A stretch of DNA of 64,000 nt from Edaphochlamys debaryana (Eukaryota > Chlorophyta > Chlorophyceae > Chlamydomonadales), in assembly GCA_016858145.1 (NCBI GenBank), contig JAEHOE010000108.1, positions 395,858 to 459,857 of the forward strand, in the 5' to 3' direction. A program made the translations under genes and the position numbers. Shown piece by piece: positions 13,101 to 27,742 of the stretch (positions within the stretch are counted from its first letter, which is position 1; every line of letters begins with the position of its first letter). The notes under the pieces were generated by a model. The model made no database searches. It had not been told where the DNA came from and saw nothing but the letters and a program-made list of their open reading frames with translations.

Positions 13101-13630
13101 GCCAGGTGGCCCTGGCACCGCGGCCCCACCCCGCCCCACCCTGCTGTAAGCCAGCCTGTCAGGAACCCAAAGACAGCCTCCCCAGCGTTGGTCTCGGCGG
13201 CCCGTAGCCTCCGCCGAACCCCAAGACATCTGACTCACGAGTAGCACTGCGTGCACCGCGCAATCTGCTCGGCGTAAACTCCCGTGGCGTCACCCGCGAC
13301 CGCGTCCTTCTCCGTCAGCCGGTGGTACGGCTGCATCACGCAGCTGAAGGGCAGGCCGCATTGCTCCTTCAGCCGGCCTGGAGAGTTGGGGGCGGGGGAG
13401 AGGGAAGGGGGGAGGGGGACACGGGGCCCGACGGACGGGCATGGCGGGTCGGGGCTGGGCGGCAGACGTAGCGCACTAGCGTCGCCTTGATTAGCAGCAG
13501 GTGCTCCGTGCGCAAGGCGTGCGTCAAGGCGCAAAGCTGCAAAACGAATTCTTGCGCGACAGGCTTTGCGCAATAAACAGCCCCGCGCACCGTTAATTGG
13601 AAACCGCTTTAGCGTAAATTCGACCTTCAT
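4124..13630 (-). CDS. Sec23/Sec24-like transport protein, divergent plant-type family (21 exons, 904 aa)
   Basis: A COPII-coat-like protein, presumed to act in cytosolic vesicle traffic; the sequence strongly resembles my memory of Arabidopsis At2g27460. Exons: 13591-13630, 13239-13377, 12817-12909, 12240-12345, 11891-12043, 11162-11311, 10686-10775, 10130-10318, 9782-9911, 8845-9116, 8423-8575, 8209-8283, 7815-7905, 7105-7322, 6789-6890, 5957-6021, 5755-5800, 5256-5444, 4940-5053, 4492-4602, 4124-4312. All phases join. Domains in order: MKVEFTLKRFP start; zinc finger RCTQCYSYINCYC..CSLCNRHN (exons 2-3); trunk/vWA-like VVVALVDTASGEEFLELV and FALITFSHR (exon 5); GVCVDLFAVS and GGAVYLYPS (exon 11); RRYWLQRRLRV (exon 14); helical DWLVILALNYHR; gelsolin-like C-terminus PRHSLSRAAL..IFLLDAYILIM. 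It is longer than the plant protein because of Ala/Pro/Gly insertions in exons 6, 8, 10 and 14. The exon 12 donor is GC (AAG|GCAAGC). Several introns hold partial exon copies. Start and reading frame are well supported. Confidence 0.87.
4739..4886 (-). repeat. Two ghost copies of the exon 19 3' edge
   Basis: Exon 19 ends IFLLDAYILIM|GTGCG (4933-4975). Downstream in the same intron are copies at about 4845-4886 and 4739-4781. The second retains the 20-mer atgcgtccagcaggaagatg exactly. The donors have drifted. Confidence 0.85.
5537..5577 (-). repeat. Ghost copy of the exon 18 5' edge
   Basis: The acceptor and first about 30 bases of exon 18 (5416-5456, encoding ADLHFSQAP) are repeated at 5537-5577, upstream in the gene. 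The copy reads ADLLISQAP-like and keeps CCCCCACAG|GCCGACC. Confidence 0.85.
7418..7477 (-). repeat. Ghost copy of the exon 14 5' edge with its own acceptor
   Basis: True exon 14 opens after CACACAG at 7323 with VDFDYATPSGFS. About 145 bp upstream in the gene, CCATAG is followed by a frame reading VDFDYASPSGFS, then GGGCGTCACCAC as in the real exon. The copy keeps acceptor and frame at its start but shifts frame afterwards because of small insertions. Confidence 0.9.
8707..8741 (-). repeat. Ghost copy of an exon 10 segment in intron 10
   Basis: The exon 10 stretch encoding LHDVPSS (8868-8900) is repeated at 8707-8741 with few changes (gacgagggcacgtcgtgcag is identical). It lies 100-140 bp beyond the exon 10 donor. 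Confidence 0.85.
9412..9746. repeat. 15-bp tandem repeat, about 22 copies, inside intron 9 of the Sec23-like gene
   Basis: The unit is cagcagYccctgaca, where Y alternates between c and t, repeated without interruption. Only rare changes occur (one 'gtcac', one 'acatcag'). It lies wholly between exons 9 and 10, so it is not expected to be translated, although 15 bp keeps the frame open on both strands. Confidence 0.95.
10397..10444. repeat. 11-bp tandem repeat (tggttgggtgt), about 4 copies
   Basis: Short direct repeats in intron 7 of the Sec23-like gene, close to degenerate copies of the exon 7 end and a long poly-C run at about 10540-10564. Confidence 0.85.
10480..10618 (-). repeat. Two ghost copies of the exon 7 3' edge in intron 7
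   Basis: The exon 7 tail (ALEEQMVPEE, then donor GTGGGG) recurs at about 10579-10618 as ALEERMVPEE with the same GAG|GTGGGG donor. It recurs again, more decayed, at about 10480-10513 (EEQIMP). Both lie downstream of the true exon in the same orientation. Confidence 0.85.
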
Positions 13631-14106
13631 GGCGCTCCTTCTCCGTGAACGCCCAAGCGGGCTCCGATCACTTGCGCCTGCACTCCGAGCTCGGCAGGCC
13701 TCCCGACAATGCGACTAAGAATTGTAACTAAAGGTCTTATCTCAGGGTGGTAAATGGGGTCGGCTTCAGCGACATCCGTCCTCGGCCCTTGCGCAACTGC
13801 CTTGAGTCGGAGGGCCCCCCACTGCTATGCCAGTGTCAGAGCGAAGAAGAAAGGCATGCCTAGCGTATCGCCACTCTAGCGTCGCAGCTTCCGCGAGCAA
13901 CCGCAATGCAACCGCATGGGCGCGATGGGCCAGGGCGTTAACACCGCCCTCGCGCTCCAAGCCCTGCTGCGTTGCCCTCACAAGCATAGCGCTATCCAAT
14001 CCGACAACACTGTCACGCCACGAACAACCAGGTGCTGCGCACAACTCCAGACGAGCCCTAGCGCCTTTCGTCGCGCTCGCGCTCTGCCGCCCTTCCGCCA
14101 GTCACC
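13631..14106. promoter_or_regulatory. Divergent promoter region, Sec23-like (-) and BAR (+) genes
   Basis: Only 476 bp separate the two start codons, which face away from each other. No clear TATA box is visible. The segment is less GC-skewed than the flanking introns. Shared control is inferred from geometry only. Confidence 0.5.
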
Positions 14107-17100
14107 ATGGGCCTGTGGAAGCGCGTGTCCGAGCGGGTAAGTAGCTTTGGGCAAGGATGACTGGGATATCGACACTGGGCCTGGTCGCGGGCAGACCGAG
14201 TCGCTGCGCACCTGGAGGGCCTGCCGCCTCTATCTCTTGCTGGGAATAGCACCGCGGGTGCAACAGCTTAGTACCGATGCCGGTCCGGAAGCTCGGCAGC
14301 GTGCCGCGCTACGCGAGGCGCGCAAGCATTGGCCAGCTGGCGGTATCAGGACGGTCTCTCAGGACCTCCAGATGCAGCCGCAGCATAGATGATACACGAG
14401 TAAAGCACCGACGCATCTGCGCGCGCGCCGCGGGGCGACTTCGCAAGTTCTTTTCCGGGTGTAGGCAGCCCGCCCGCCGGCGAGTCGCCCGTGCAAGTCT
14501 TGCTCTGTTGGCTGGCGGCCTTGCCTGCTTGAACTTATCAAACGCCGACGCTTCGGAAACCGCGAACGGCAGCGCGCTCGCAGCAGCTTCGTGCCGAAGC
14601 AATGGCGGCCATCAGACATGACAGCATCCGGCTGCCCGTGGCCCACTAACCGCCACCCGCTCAGCCTGCACCGCCACTCCCGGCGCTGACTCCCTCGACC
14701 ACTCGGCAGCCTTCCTCGACAGCCCACCCGCGACGGTTACGGCCGGAGTTACTCAACCGGTTTCAGTCGGGACGTACGTTGACCACGACTACGGCGGCCG
14801 TATCACGCCCGCTGCCGCCCCCGCCTCCAACCCCCCCTCCCTTCCGACCTTCTTCTCTCCCCCTACCCCACCCCCGCCCTCGCAGACCCGCCAGACGTTC
14901 GGGATCAAGGGTGACTCAGCCGACTGGAAGCCCACAAGCAATGCTCGCAACGAAGCGATGCTGGAGGAGGCTCGCAAGTTCTCCAAGCAACTGAAGCTGA
15001 TGCACCGCGAGTTCAAAGAACTCGAGGCCAAGTTCTCGGGTGAGCGTGCCTGTGCATATGCCCGTCGCGTGCCGTGCCGTGCCTTGGTGCTATCTTGATA
15101 TGGCACACGGGTGTTGCGTGCTAACGAGCGGAGCAGGCAGGCCCGAGCGACAGGGCAGCTCTGGGGTCATCTCCACGCGTCCTCCCGCCGTTGCTCGCTG
15201 AATACCGTCCCCCCCTGACGATGAGTGCCTGACCCCAGCCCACCACCTACACTCTTCCCACGCAACTCCCCCCTTCCCCGCCCCACCCCGCTACCCATCC
15301 CCTCTCAGGCGGCCTGCAGGTCATCCGTACCGTCCTGTCGTCCCCGCTGCCACGTGTGTACGAGATGACGGACAAGGGCCCCGTGCCCATGCAGCGCGAG
15401 GCCATGATTGTGGGCGCGGGGGTGGCCTTTGACGGCCTCCTGGCAGCCGGCACCGACCTCAAGACCAAGCTGCAGCAGGAGGTGAGGGCCGGGAGGGGGC
15501 TGGAGGGCGCGAGAACCGAGAAGGGTGGCGAGGGTGATTGAACGTTCGTTGGGTGGGGGGAAGGGGATTGCGAGGGAGACTGCAGGTACTTCAGGTGGGG
15601 TCCGCGAGGGGGGTCTGGAGGAGAGGGGGGGAGAGGGGTTGGGAAACTGGAGGGGAAAGGGGGAAAGCAGGGAGGAGGTTGAGGGTAGACCGAGCAGGAG
15701 CGTTGCAGGCCAAGCCGCGCCAGGCCTGTGCTGAGAGGGGTGAGGAGAGGGGTGGGCGAGGGGAAGAGGGTGGGGTAGGGCGGGCGGTCGGGTTGGCAGG
15801 AAGAGGGGCTGGGAGGAGTGGGCGAGGGCCCCAAGGGGTGGGCGCTGGGTGTCAGGGTGGAGGGTGCGTTGCGGCCCGGGCCGTGGGGTCCTGGGGGAGG
15901 AGGGGCTGCAAGTGGGGGGGATGTTGTGGGGGGCAAGACGATGGAAAGGGGCGGGGTGCGGGACATAGTGGGGCTTTGAGGGCTGAGGTCGCAGCCTTAC
16001 AGGGTGCACGGGGCACAGGGAGGGTGGAGCGGGGCAGCGTGCGGCACGCGGCGAGTTAGCCGCCGACCCAGATGCGCCGACCCACATGCTGACCTTCCTG
16101 CCCGACCCCCATGGGCACGGTAGCCGACCCACTTGGGCACTGTAGCCGACCCACATGGGTGCGGTAGCCGACCCACATGGCCACGGTAGCCGACCCACAT
16201 GGCCACGGTAGCCGACCCTCATGGGTACGGTTGGTTCCTTCACCGAACGCTCCTCCCCCCTCGGCCCTCCCCCTGTCAGGTGCTGCACCCCCTGGACCAG
16301 TGGCAGGCGGCGTACCGCATGATCAAGGTGGGGGGGGGCGGAAGGGGAGGGGGGTGGAGGGCAAGCGGGGGGGCGGGACGGAAGGGGATGGAGGGGAACG
16401 TGAAAGATTGGGAGTCCAGGGCGAGAAGGGGAAGGGGGGGGAGGGGAAGGGAAGGGCGCCTGGAGGCCTGGTGGGAGGCAGACCAAGCGGCGGGGGCATG
16501 CAAGGTTCCTGGAATGGCACAGGGGCGAGGAGGGGAATGCAGCGCGGACGGAAGGGGAGGGCATGGACAGAGGGCAGGGGCGGGGGAAGGGGAGGGTTGG
16601 TGGCTGAGGGAGGAGGGGGGATTGGCCGCGTGCAGCAGGAAAGGAAGGAAGGAAAGGGACAGGGAACATGACTGGCGAGGGGGCAGGAGGAAGGCAAGGG
16701 GTTGAGAGCAACGGGTTTGGAGATGTGCAAGGGCGAAGAGGGCGCCCCGTGGGAGCAGAGGCCTGCGGCGGGGCAGCACACGGCAGCCCCGCGGCTCAAC
16801 CCTCCCCCCCATAGAGCAGCCGCAGGCCCCCAAGCCTCAGGCGTGCACCCTCTCCCCCTCCCTAGCTCGCTCTCGCCTTGGACCCTTTTGGCCCTGGAGT
16901 ATCACACCGAACTACTGAAGGGCCCTGGCTCCTGCGGTCTCCCCCCCTGTGGCCCCCTTCATCTTGCGGTAGCACACCCGCACACCTTCTTTGCACCCCA
17001 CCATTCCAACCCACCTATCCAAGTCCCCAACCCACCCACCCTCCCAACGCACCCACCCACTCACCCCCTCCCCAGCACCGCAACTCTAAGTGCGAGGTGC

Positions 17101-19521
17101 TGCGCCTGGAGCTGGACTCTCAGCGCCGGGAGGCGGCGTCCATGGCGGGTGAGCGGGGAGGGATGGGAGGGGGCAGAGGGAAAGACGGGGGGAAGAGGGA
17201 AAGGGGGGGAAGGGCTGCTTAGGACTCTCAGCACCCGGAGGCGGCACCCATGGAGGGTGAGGGGGAGGGACGAGGGGGAAGGGGGAGGGAGTGGTTTGCT
17301 TGGGTCTTGCAGTGCCGGGAAAGGGGAGGAGGAGGGAGGGAGGGGGGGGACGACACGGGGAGACGAGGGGGAAGACGGAGGGGGGGGGCGTTGGGGCTCT
17401 CATGTCGAGAGGGAGGGCTAGGGGCGGGGAGTTGCATTGAGGGGCCAGTGGAGACGGAAGCGAGGAGCGTGCATGGTTCTTGGGGAGGGGGAGGAATCAG
17501 CAGGTATGCAGTGTCCGCGGCGATAGTGGGGGCTGGTAAAGGGGGAGGCCAATGGGACGCCCAGCGCCCAGCGCCGGGTTAGCAGTGGCGGGCGCATCAG
17601 GGGGCCCTACGTTGTTGGACAGGCCCTGCCTGGGCACACGCAACCCCCCCACACACGACACGAACCCTGGCCCTCCCCCCCAACGTTTCCCCCCCGCCCC
17701 CCAGTCACCCTCGACCGCCAGAAGACCAAGGTCACTGCCCACGACCCCGCCAAGCCCGCCAGCCAGGGCGGTGCGGGCTCGCCCAACTCCAAGTTCGAGG
17801 ACGCGGAGTTCAAGCTGCAGAAGGAGGAGGACAAGGCGGCGCGTGAGTCACGTGATCTGGGGTGCCGTACGGCATCTGCCGTGCGATGATGGATGGATGC
17901 GGATGCGATCCGTCGGCGGGAGGTTGTCGCCGCGACCGCCCCCGAACCTGCCCCGCTCCATGCAATCTCCCCCCCCACACACACACAGGTCTGACCGAGC
18001 GCTACAAGTCGGTGGAGGAGGAGGTCTTCACGGCCCTCATCACCCTCATCAACGACACCCAGGTGCGGGGCATGGGATGCGGATCTGGGTCTAGATCTGG
18101 ATGCAGGATATACCTGAGGCGGGGGGTGGACGGGCAAAAGGGGCCCCGCACCTTCTGCCTGGAGCACCACGCTCTCCCGCCCTCCCCGCCCCCCCCTCCT
18201 CCCCTATTCTGAACCCGCTACAACATCACCCCCTCTCCCTCCCTCCCCCCTCTCTCCCTCTCAGGTGCTCAAGCAGTACGCGGCCACGGCCCTGATCGTG
18301 TACCAGGTGGGGTGGGGGACAAGGTCGGGGGGAGGGAGGAGGGGGGAAAGGGAAGAGGGGGCTGCAGGGACGGGGAGCTTGAGGGACAGAGAGCGACCAC
18401 AGCCCCGGTGGTGTACGGTACTAGGTGGGGAGCTGTGGGGCAGGGGATGGCGGGGAAGGAGACGGGGGGAAGGAGACGGGGAGCTGGATACTCCCTGTGG
18501 CATACCGGGGCAGGGTAAGGGTGACAATGGGAAGCACGCCCCTGGACCCACTTCCCTCCCTTCCCTCCCCCCCATCCGTCCTCCCTGTGCCCCCCTTCCG
18601 CCCCATTCCGCCCCCTTTCCGCCCCGCAGCAAGCCTTCGGCCAGGCCCACACCGCCTTCGCCAACGCCACGCCGCCCGTGCCGCTGGTCCTGCCCACCGC
18701 CGCCTCGGCCCCGGTGCCGCCCACGGCCCAGGGCTCCGAGACCACCCCCATGAAGACATACCCGAGCGCGGACCAGGCCACGCCGGGTGAGGGGGGCTCC
18801 ATCTGAAAGGGGAGGGGAAGGGGCTGGGGCTGTCAGGGGGGTATGTGAGGGGACAGCATCACATCGCATGCCACGCCGGGTGAGGGGGGCTGGGGAAGGG
18901 ATTGATTAGGGGGCTGGTGAGGGGGCCAGCAGCTCAGTGCTTACCACGCCACGCCGGGGGAGGGGGGCTGGGGAAGGGATTGACTAGGGGGCTGGTGAGG
19001 GGGCCAGCAGCTCAGTGCTTACCACGCCACGCCGGGGGAGGGGGGCTGGGGAAGGGATTGACTAGGGGGCTGGTGAGGGGGGCAGCAGCTCAGTGCTTAC
19101 CACGCCACGCCGGGGGAGGGGGGCTGGGGAAGGGATTGACTAGGGGGCTGGTGAGGGGGGCAGCAGCTCAGTGCTTACCACGCCACGCCGGGGGAGGGGG
19201 GCTGGGGAAGGGGAGGGCATGCATGAGGGGCATTGGGAACGCGAGGCGGGGGCCTTGAAACGGTGCGGAGGGGGGCGGACCGAGGACTAGAGGTTAGCAG
19301 CGGTTTTAACGTGCGCAGGGTGCGCGCTCGTTGAGACGTTGAGGAGCGTCACGTTGCCCCTCCCCCTGCCCCCCCTCCTCCCCGCAGACAGCAAGGCCTC
19401 GCCGGGCACCCCCCAGCCCCCCGGCCTGCCCACCTCGACGGCGCCGGCGCCGCCCGCCTGGTACAACGAGGCCCGCCAGCAGGCCACGTCCATGAAGTAC
19501 GACAGCGACGACGACAGTTAG
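14107..19521 (+). CDS. BAR-domain protein, amphiphysin/Rvs-like (10 exons, 340 aa)
   Basis: BAR proteins dimerise into curved helical bundles that sense or bend membranes in endocytosis and trafficking. Exons: 14107-14136, 14886-15039, 15309-15481, 16280-16327, 17076-17148, 17705-17842, 17989-18062, 18265-18306, 18630-18786, 19388-19521; all phases match. The start (cagtcaccATGGG) has a good context. Residues about 30-60 form a charged helix (LEEARKFSKQLKLMHREFKE). They are followed by GGLQVIRTVLSSPLPRVYE, then LDSQRREA and FKLQKEEDKAARLTERYKS, then a last helix ending VLKQYAATALIVYQQAF. The pattern of a 'K.Q.EED' helix pair and a final leucine-rich helix matches BAR folds. The tail (from about residue 260) is Pro/Ala/Thr-rich and ends in acidic DSDDDS. 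No SH3 domain is visible. The family call is from helix pattern and motif memory. Confidence 0.72.
16108..16231. repeat. 22-bp tandem repeat, about 6 copies, in intron 3 of the BAR gene
   Basis: The unit resembles gtagccgacccacatgggca with point changes between copies. It sits about 50 bp upstream of exon 4. Confidence 0.9.
17221..17259 (+). repeat. Ghost copy of the BAR exon 5 3' edge
   Basis: Exon 5 ends LDSQRREAASMA|G with donor GTGAGC (17115-17153). A copy at 17221-17259 reads GGACTCTCAGCACCCGGAGG and ends ATGGAGG|GTGAGG, about 100 bp into intron 5. Confidence 0.85.
18393..18431 (+). repeat. Ghost copy of the BAR exon 8 3' edge
   Basis: Exon 8 (18265-18306) ends GCGGCCACGGCCCTGATCG then TGTACCAG|GTGGGG. 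At 18393-18431 intron 8 holds gcgaccacagccccggtgg followed by TGTACGGTACTAGGTGGGG, a decayed copy including the donor. Confidence 0.7.
18901..19212. repeat. 78-bp minisatellite, 4 copies, in intron 9 of the BAR gene
   Basis: The unit runs from gattgactagggggctggtg to gggggctggggaaggg; spacing between copies is exactly 78 bp (anchors end at 18900, 18978, 19056, 19134, 19212). Each unit contains ccacgccggg.gaggggggct, the sequence of the exon 9 donor at 18777-18798. The array therefore seems to have grown from a duplicated exon edge. Because 78 is divisible by 3, a spurious open frame runs through it. Confidence 0.95.
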
Positions 19522-21875
19522 ACGGTTACAACCGCTCTAACCGCCGCCGGCGGTTGCGAGGAGAGAGGTGGTTGGACGTGGACGAGCGGAGCGGGCGGCG
19601 GCGGCGGCGGCCGTGAGGAGGAGAGGCGGGCGGAGGACGTACGGAAAGAGCAGGTGTCGCCGAGAGGGCGGGGCCAGGACGGTGCAAGGAGGGCGATTGG
19701 AGGCAGGCGAGTTTCCGGCCCAAAAGAGGGAAGCAAAACAACAACAACAGCGGGAGGAAAGCGCTCCCGGTAAAGGACGGGATGGGGTTTGATCTGTCAG
19801 TCGAGCAGGCCGCGTGCGGCGGAGCGGTGGGGGCCGTGGGGCCGGTCCTCGCTCGGCCATTCATGGGGCGGTGACGGAACGGTGACGAGGATTGCGACGT
19901 GACGTGACCTGGCAAGGGCGACGGCAGAGTGGACTGGACCGGACTGGCAGGGATGTGCAGGGCTCTGACTTGCAAGACTAACTGCGGCGGCGGCGGTGAT
20001 TGAAGGGGGGTGGAAAGCGTGTGGGTGTGAAGGGTCAGCAACTCAGCGTGGAAGGTTCGTGTCATGGGGCCCGTGAGGAGGTGTACAGTCGACGCTGGGG
20101 CCTGGGGTGAAAGCGCACGATCTGGAGGCCGTCTGGGCTCTGGAGCCTTCTGCATGGAAAGCGACGGGGGTCTTCTGTGATAGCGGCTATGCATGCACCT
20201 ATGGCAGACGGGCAAGGGGCGAAGGACTCGGGGAGACTTCGCGGTGATCGGTGGCCGAGGTTGAGTCCTCTGAAGCGGCGAATTTGGGGGTGCTGACGTG
20301 ACTTGGGCTTGCTCGGCGATCGGCGTCTAAATTGTTACCGGTGATGGGGCTTTTGTATGCGCGTGATTGGCGATCTGGCTACAGGCATTGATGATCATAT
20401 TTGCTGAGATACGATGACGACGAGGGGCTGATGCGGCGGGGGTCGCTCACCTCCGCCTGCCCCGGCAGGCCCGACTTGCTTGGCGTCAGCGCACATTGTG
20501 TAACCATTTTGCACGCCTCCCACCGCCCAAGTCCGCCGGAATGGGGCATGCCGCCTACTCGCTCCACACATGTCCACAGTAACAGCGCTGAGCGGCAAGC
20601 GGCTCACTCGAGCACCCAGTCACACTCGCTCTCTGACCGACAGAAGGACTGGGTCCTCAGGCCCTGGATTGCCCCGCATACCCCGCCGTCCCTGGAGCCG
20701 AGCGTGCCATCGTGCACTGCGCTGCATTGCGCTTTGCTTTGAACCCCGCCGCCCCGGATACGGAGGCGTCGATGCGCGAGGGAGGAATCCGAATACCAAG
20801 CGAACTCTCTGCCCCAGCTATGTCTTGCTTCTGCTGCCTCGACCCCCCATGGCCACGCAACCCACGCAGCAGGGGGCTTGCCTGCTGGGCCGCAGGGCGC
20901 TCTCAAGCCGCCTCAGCTCAAGCCGCTGACCTCGCCCCCGTTACCCTCCAGCCTTCGCGCCCTCGGGCGCTCGCTTGCACTTCTGCTTTAAACCCTCCAG
21001 CCTGCTCTAGCCTTGCAATACACGCCTGCTCTCAACCCTGTGCGCCCCATCGCTCACTCCTACCAGCAGTCCAGCACCCACGCCCTGCTTGTTCTTGCCT
21101 GTCCCTCGGCCTCTCCCTCTTTCTGTTGCGTTGGGCACAGCCTAGTTGCGTCCAGCTGCACGGCCCCTGCAAGCATAGAGCCCACGCCCTGACCTGGCCA
21201 TTGCCGCCAACGCAGTCGTCCTTTCATCCTGTCACTCCCGCCTACCGTTATGCTCCCTTCCTGACGGATCACAGTCCTGCCCTTGCACCCTATGCTCCCC
21301 ATGCTCCGCATGCTCCGCAAGCCCCAGCCGCCGTTGCCCCCCCTGCCACCCCCAACCACCGCCACACAAGCCCCCGCTTCGTGCGCCTGGCCTGCCCACC
21401 CCACGCACCGTCATCCCCCCTCCTTGTCCAACCTGCCCCCCACCCGTGTCCCCTTCCTCACAGTCCTGCCCCTACACGTACGCCACGCGAGGCCTGGCCG
21501 CTGGTGCCCCCCGGCCCGCCCTATGGGCCCCTGCACTCCGACCCTGCATCCCGCCCTTACGCTCCTTGCGCCCCGACCCTGCATCCCGACCCTGCATCCT
21601 GACCCTGCACCCGCCTTCACGCTTCCTGATGCTCATGCTCCCAAAGCTCCTTTGGGCTCTGGATTGGCGTCCTAGGAGGCTTCTGAGAGGTGGCAACCCC
21701 GCTGTTACAGCGCCTAAACCCTGTTACAGCGCCCCAGGAGAAGCATCCCTGGCCTCATGCGCCTGCACCTCGACCCTGCGCCCGCCCTTATGCTCCTTAG
21801 CTCCTTATGCTCCTTTTGATTCTCATGCTCCTTAGCAACTCCTGCCCCTAGTGCTCCTCATGCTCCTTGTGCGCC
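19522..21875. other. Convergent 3' region between the BAR and RNF32-like genes
   Basis: About 2.35 kb that should hold both 3' UTRs. Open frames here (for example plus-strand 20712-21602) have no recognisable domain. Short repeats of gaccctgcatcc type occur at about 21540-21620 and of 'catgctcctt' type at about 21630-21870. Nothing else is supported. Confidence 0.5.
21705..21728 (-). promoter_or_regulatory. Candidate poly(A) signals (TGTAA, two copies)
   Basis: Minus-strand TGTAA occurs at 21709-21705 and 21728-21724, about 150-170 bases after the RNF32-like stop codon. TGTAA is the usual poly(A) element in chlorophycean algae. The position is plausible for a 3' UTR end. Confidence 0.5.
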
Positions 21876-27351
<5,476 letters not shown>

Positions 27352-27742
27352 AGGGGTTGATTGATGGAGAGGGGATTGCAGGAATGAGAAGCGTGGCTCG
27401 GGGGCAGGGGTTGGGGATGCGGGGAAGTAATGCCCCACCGCGGCGAGCAGCGTATGCCGGTCCGCCTGCCGCTCCGCCGCTCCCTTGCCACCGCGGCCTT
27501 TGTCGCGCCTCATGTTTGCGCTGCGCTAGGTATGCGTCACTTCAATCGCGGAGCTAGTAGAGAAGCGCGAGAGCGCACGCACAGGGTCATGTTCAGCCGG
27601 TATGTATGCTCTATAGCACAAGTCGCTGGTGTGTGGGCTGGGGGCAGTGTGGGCGGGCGACGCACGACTTTCGCGAGCTGTCGACCGCGCCGGATGACAT
27701 GGCCAAGCTCGCAGCCCGCCCTTGCATTACAGAGGATTAAGC
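27352..27742. promoter_or_regulatory. Divergent promoter region, RNF32-like (-) and unidentified gene (+)
   Basis: 391 bp lie between the facing-away start codons. No clear core elements are visible. An upstream non-coding exon for either gene could be hidden here; a longer minus-strand frame runs to 27513 but looks unlike the family N-terminus. Confidence 0.45.

Noticed and set aside
15305..16711. Minus-strand open frame of 468 codons over the BAR gene
   Set aside because: Antisense to confirmed BAR exons and Pro/Ser low complexity throughout.
18902..19258. A 26-residue-repeat protein from the 78-bp minisatellite
   Set aside because: Intronic array between BAR exons 9 and 10; no start context or family.
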